DNA of 64,000 bases from Rhododendron vialii. Lineage: Eukaryota > Streptophyta > Magnoliopsida > Ericales > Ericaceae. Position 1 is the first letter of the stretch. Every line of letters starts with the position of its first letter. The stretch spans positions 15,042,001 through 15,106,000 of the forward strand of contig NC_080557.1 in assembly GCF_030253575.1 (NCBI RefSeq), in the 5' to 3' direction. Positions 61,740 through 64,000 of this stretch are shown here, in pieces. The notes under the pieces are model-generated. The model was not told the DNA's origin and searched no databases. It saw only the letters and a program-made list of their open reading frames with translations. A program made the translations under genes and the position numbers.

Positions 61740-63874
61740 GCCAGCAAAAGTCACATTAGCCGTGACCTTATACCAGTTGAATACTTTACGAAATCAGGTT
61801 ACATAGCCAGAGCAGATTTCATGAACAATACCAGTATTATTTATGATACACGTCTTATGAATAGTAGCATCAGATTTACCAATAGAATCCAACAGCAGCA
61901 TACCTACCCATTACCTATGGTATGGATAGGAGAAATCAATCACAGCTATAAATTTATCTTAGGATTAAACTTTATCAACAGCATGAATGGCAATCTTACA
62001 TTTAGTAGACATTTTGCCACCTTTCACAAGCGTAGTTTACAGGTGGAAACCTTACACGTCCAGCATTTAGAATCAGAGTTGTCAGCTAAGCGTGGTGGAC
62101 CTACTGACGACGAAAACAGAAAAATAGTAGAAGAAAATAGGATAGTAAAAGAAAAGATACATAAAATGTTAAAAGATATTCCAGAAAAACAGTTAGATTC
62201 ATACGAAGAAACGGTAGAGGATAATATTGAAATAGAATGGTTAATGGAAGAAGAGGGGCAGTTAATCCAGATGGATTATGATCCAATAGATTTTAATCAA
62301 ATAGAATATTCTTTGTCAGTTTTTGATCGCAAAAAGAAAAAGACAGATAGAGAACGATTAGAAGAATTAATTAAGTTGGCAGAAGAAACCCAGATTCTAG
62401 GAGAAAATCCAATCAAACATTGGAATAAAAACAAGACCTTAGCGCATTTAGAAATTATTAATCCAGATTTTAAGATTAGTACCCAGAAAATTGTATATTG
62501 CCCATTAGATGTAGAGGAATTTAAGAAACAAATCCAGAAATTACTAGATCTTAAAGTTATAAAAGAAAGTACCAGTCCACACAGAAGTGCAGCCTTTATG
62601 GTAAGAAATCATGCAGAGATCAAGAGAGGAAAAGCGCGAATGATCATAAACTATAAGCGTCTTAATAATAATATTCAGTTAGATAGTTATGACATACCTA
62701 GTAAAGAACAACTTATTAATAATATTCAGGATGCAATAATTTTTAGTAAATTTGATTGTAAATCAGGATTTTGGCAGATTATGTTAGACCAATCCAGTAG
62801 ACCATGGACAGCATTCACATGTCCTCAAGGATGTTATGAATGGATTGTCATGCCATTTGGTTTAAAAACAGCACCCAGTATTTTTCAGAGAAAAATGGAC
62901 AACATATTTAAAGAATACCATTCATTTATTCTTGTTTATATTGATGATATTCTTGTTTTTAGTAGAACACAGGAGGAACATTACAAACATCTTAGGATAG
63001 CATTTCAATTATTTATAAATAATGGTTTAATTATTAGCAAAAAGAAAATGAAATTATGCAAAGAGTATATAGAATATTTAGGAGCAAGAATAGGGAAAGG
63101 AAAAATCCAGTTACAACCACACATTGCACAGAAGATACTAGAGTTTCCCGACAAAATAGAAGAGAAAAAGAAACTTCAGTCATTTTTAGGAACTTTGAAT
63201 TATGTCAGACCATATATAAAAGATCTTAGTAAAATCATAGGTCCTCTGTATAGTAAAACGACCCCGATAGGTCAAAAATATTTCAACCAGCAAGATATAG
63301 ATCTTGTGAGAAAAATCAAAGAAATTTGTAGAAATTTACCAGAACTAGAGTTGCCATTAGAATCCGATTACATAGTAATAGAAGTAGATGCTAGTGAAAA
63401 GGGATGGGGACAATACTCCTTAGCAAACCCACCAAATACTCAGCAAAATCCACAGAAAAGTTTTGTAGATATTCAAGTGGAAAATATAGAGAAAATGGAA
63501 ATTTAGCCAGTATAGATTGTGAAATACTCGGAGTTATTAACGCCATTAATAGCTTCAAGTTATGGTTGTTTAAACCCTTTACAGTCAGAACAGATTGTGA
63601 AGCAATTGTTAAATTCCATAAGCTTCTCAATAAGAAAAAGATCAGTAATCGTAGATGGCTTAATTTTATAGATACAATAACAGGAAATGGTTATACAGTA
63701 GAATTTGAACATATTAAAGGAAAGGAAAACACTTTAGCAGATTATTTATCCAGGGAAATAAATACTAACAATTCCAATTTCTCAGATGGCATCTTCCAGC
63801 AATACAACCAGTTCAATCAGAACAGATCAGAAGTTCTTAACCTTTGGGAGTGTGACTCTCAGAGTTTTCCCTGA
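61740..63874 (+). pseudogene. Viral polyprotein, protease, reverse transcriptase and RNase H
   Basis: After the protease-loop stop the frame stays open to 63506. The reverse transcriptase has its palm motifs, including MPFGL and the YIDD catalytic box at 62937-62948. RNase H begins near 63380 (VDAS). A frameshift between about 63405 and 63500 moves the rest (TDCEA, HIKGKEN, ADYLSRE) into another frame ending at 63874. Replicates the viral genome through RNA in exogenous relatives; here disrupted. Confidence 0.9.
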
Positions 63875-64000
63875 ACAATCCAGATCCAAATTCAGGCATC
63901 TCATCCACAATATCAGTGAGGAACAGAAGTGTCTTTTAGATAATCTTTGGGATTCTCACAAAGATATTCCTAGATTCTTAGCTTGTTTAAATGCTTTAAA
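63786..64000 (+). pseudogene. Viral ORF4 start, runs off the window
   Basis: An open frame from ATG 63786 overlaps the RNase H end by 89 nt in another frame and stays open for 71 codons to the edge. It begins Met-Ala-Ser-Ser-Ser, as does the polyprotein. A separate ORF at this place is the transactivator/inclusion-body protein in caulimo-like genera and ORF4 in tungrovirus; too little is visible to decide. Confidence 0.5.

Larger units (their letters stand above)
57375..64000 (+). mobile_element. Endogenous pararetrovirus (Caulimoviridae-type), right end outside window
   Basis: Order along the plus strand: tRNA-Met-type primer-binding site, leader with 28-bp repeats, two small ORFs, a polyprotein frame with movement, coat, zinc-knuckle, protease, reverse transcriptase and RNase H regions, then another ORF. 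There is no integrase domain between RNase H and the next ORF and no LTR, which separates it from LTR retrotransposons. Codons are A-rich (AGA, TTA, ATA), unlike the host genes. Stops and frameshifts mark it as a non-functional fossil. The layout (small ORFs overlapping into one polyprotein) resembles badna/tungro-type genomes, but the genus cannot be assigned without phylogeny. The left border is unresolved. Confidence 0.88.

Noticed and set aside
57375..64000. LTR retrotransposon
   Set aside because: No LTR or integrase is seen, and movement- and coat-type regions precede the polymerase.

Overview
This is nuclear DNA from a flowering plant, most likely a eudicot. Genes are split by many AT-rich introns with GT/GC...AG borders. 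The space between exons is filled with microsatellites, MITEs, Mutator-like and hAT-like elements, solo LTRs and an integrated plant pararetrovirus. There are no bacterial-style operons, and I recognised no tRNA, rRNA or CRISPR locus. The species cannot be named from the sequence.

Layout. (1) 53-1995, minus: a two-exon RmlC-type cupin (DUF861-like) gene with a plastid-like leader. (2) 3532-18857, minus: a complete 18-exon cycloartenol synthase gene (757 aa after splicing, all junctions in phase), whose introns hold two or three probable solo LTRs, a MITE and a long GA repeat. (3) 18858-25560: intergenic, with a tRNA-derived SINE candidate, a 1.9-kb Mutator-like element (9-bp target duplication) carrying four palindromic units, a TA-flanked MITE and a 437-bp hairpin element. 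(4) 25561-39822, plus: a tandem duplication of an RWP-RK (RKD-type) transcription factor gene. The upstream copy (25929-31402) is a pseudogene with an early stop, a frameshift, lost exon parts and several transposon insertions. The downstream copy (32933-39822) has six in-phase exons and encodes 363 aa. (5) 39823-47777: transposon-rich, including twin Harbinger-like MITEs, a hairpin element split by a solo LTR, and a hAT-like element. (6) 47778-50134, minus: a truncated F-box gene facing, in phase across a 131-bp intron-like gap, decayed importin-alpha fragments. A second hAT-like element lies just upstream. (7) 53866-56928, minus: a complete four-exon 2-oxoglutarate/Fe(II) dioxygenase gene (355 aa), with another hairpin element in intron 2. 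(8) About 57360 to the window edge, plus: an endogenous caulimovirid-type pararetrovirus with a tRNA-Met-type primer-binding site, two small upstream ORFs joined by ATGA and TAATG overlaps, a polyprotein frame (movement, coat, zinc knuckle, protease, reverse transcriptase, RNase H) broken by five stops and a frameshift, and a further ORF running off the edge.

The host genes are not an obvious cluster. Cycloartenol synthase is a primary sterol enzyme, and the dioxygenase 35 kb away has no P450 or transferase neighbours. The most unusual material is the transposon biology: a hairpin family with three copies each bounded by a different perfect 9-bp duplication, a palindromic unit shared by two different Mutator-like elements, insertions dated relative to each other by nesting, and the viral relic.
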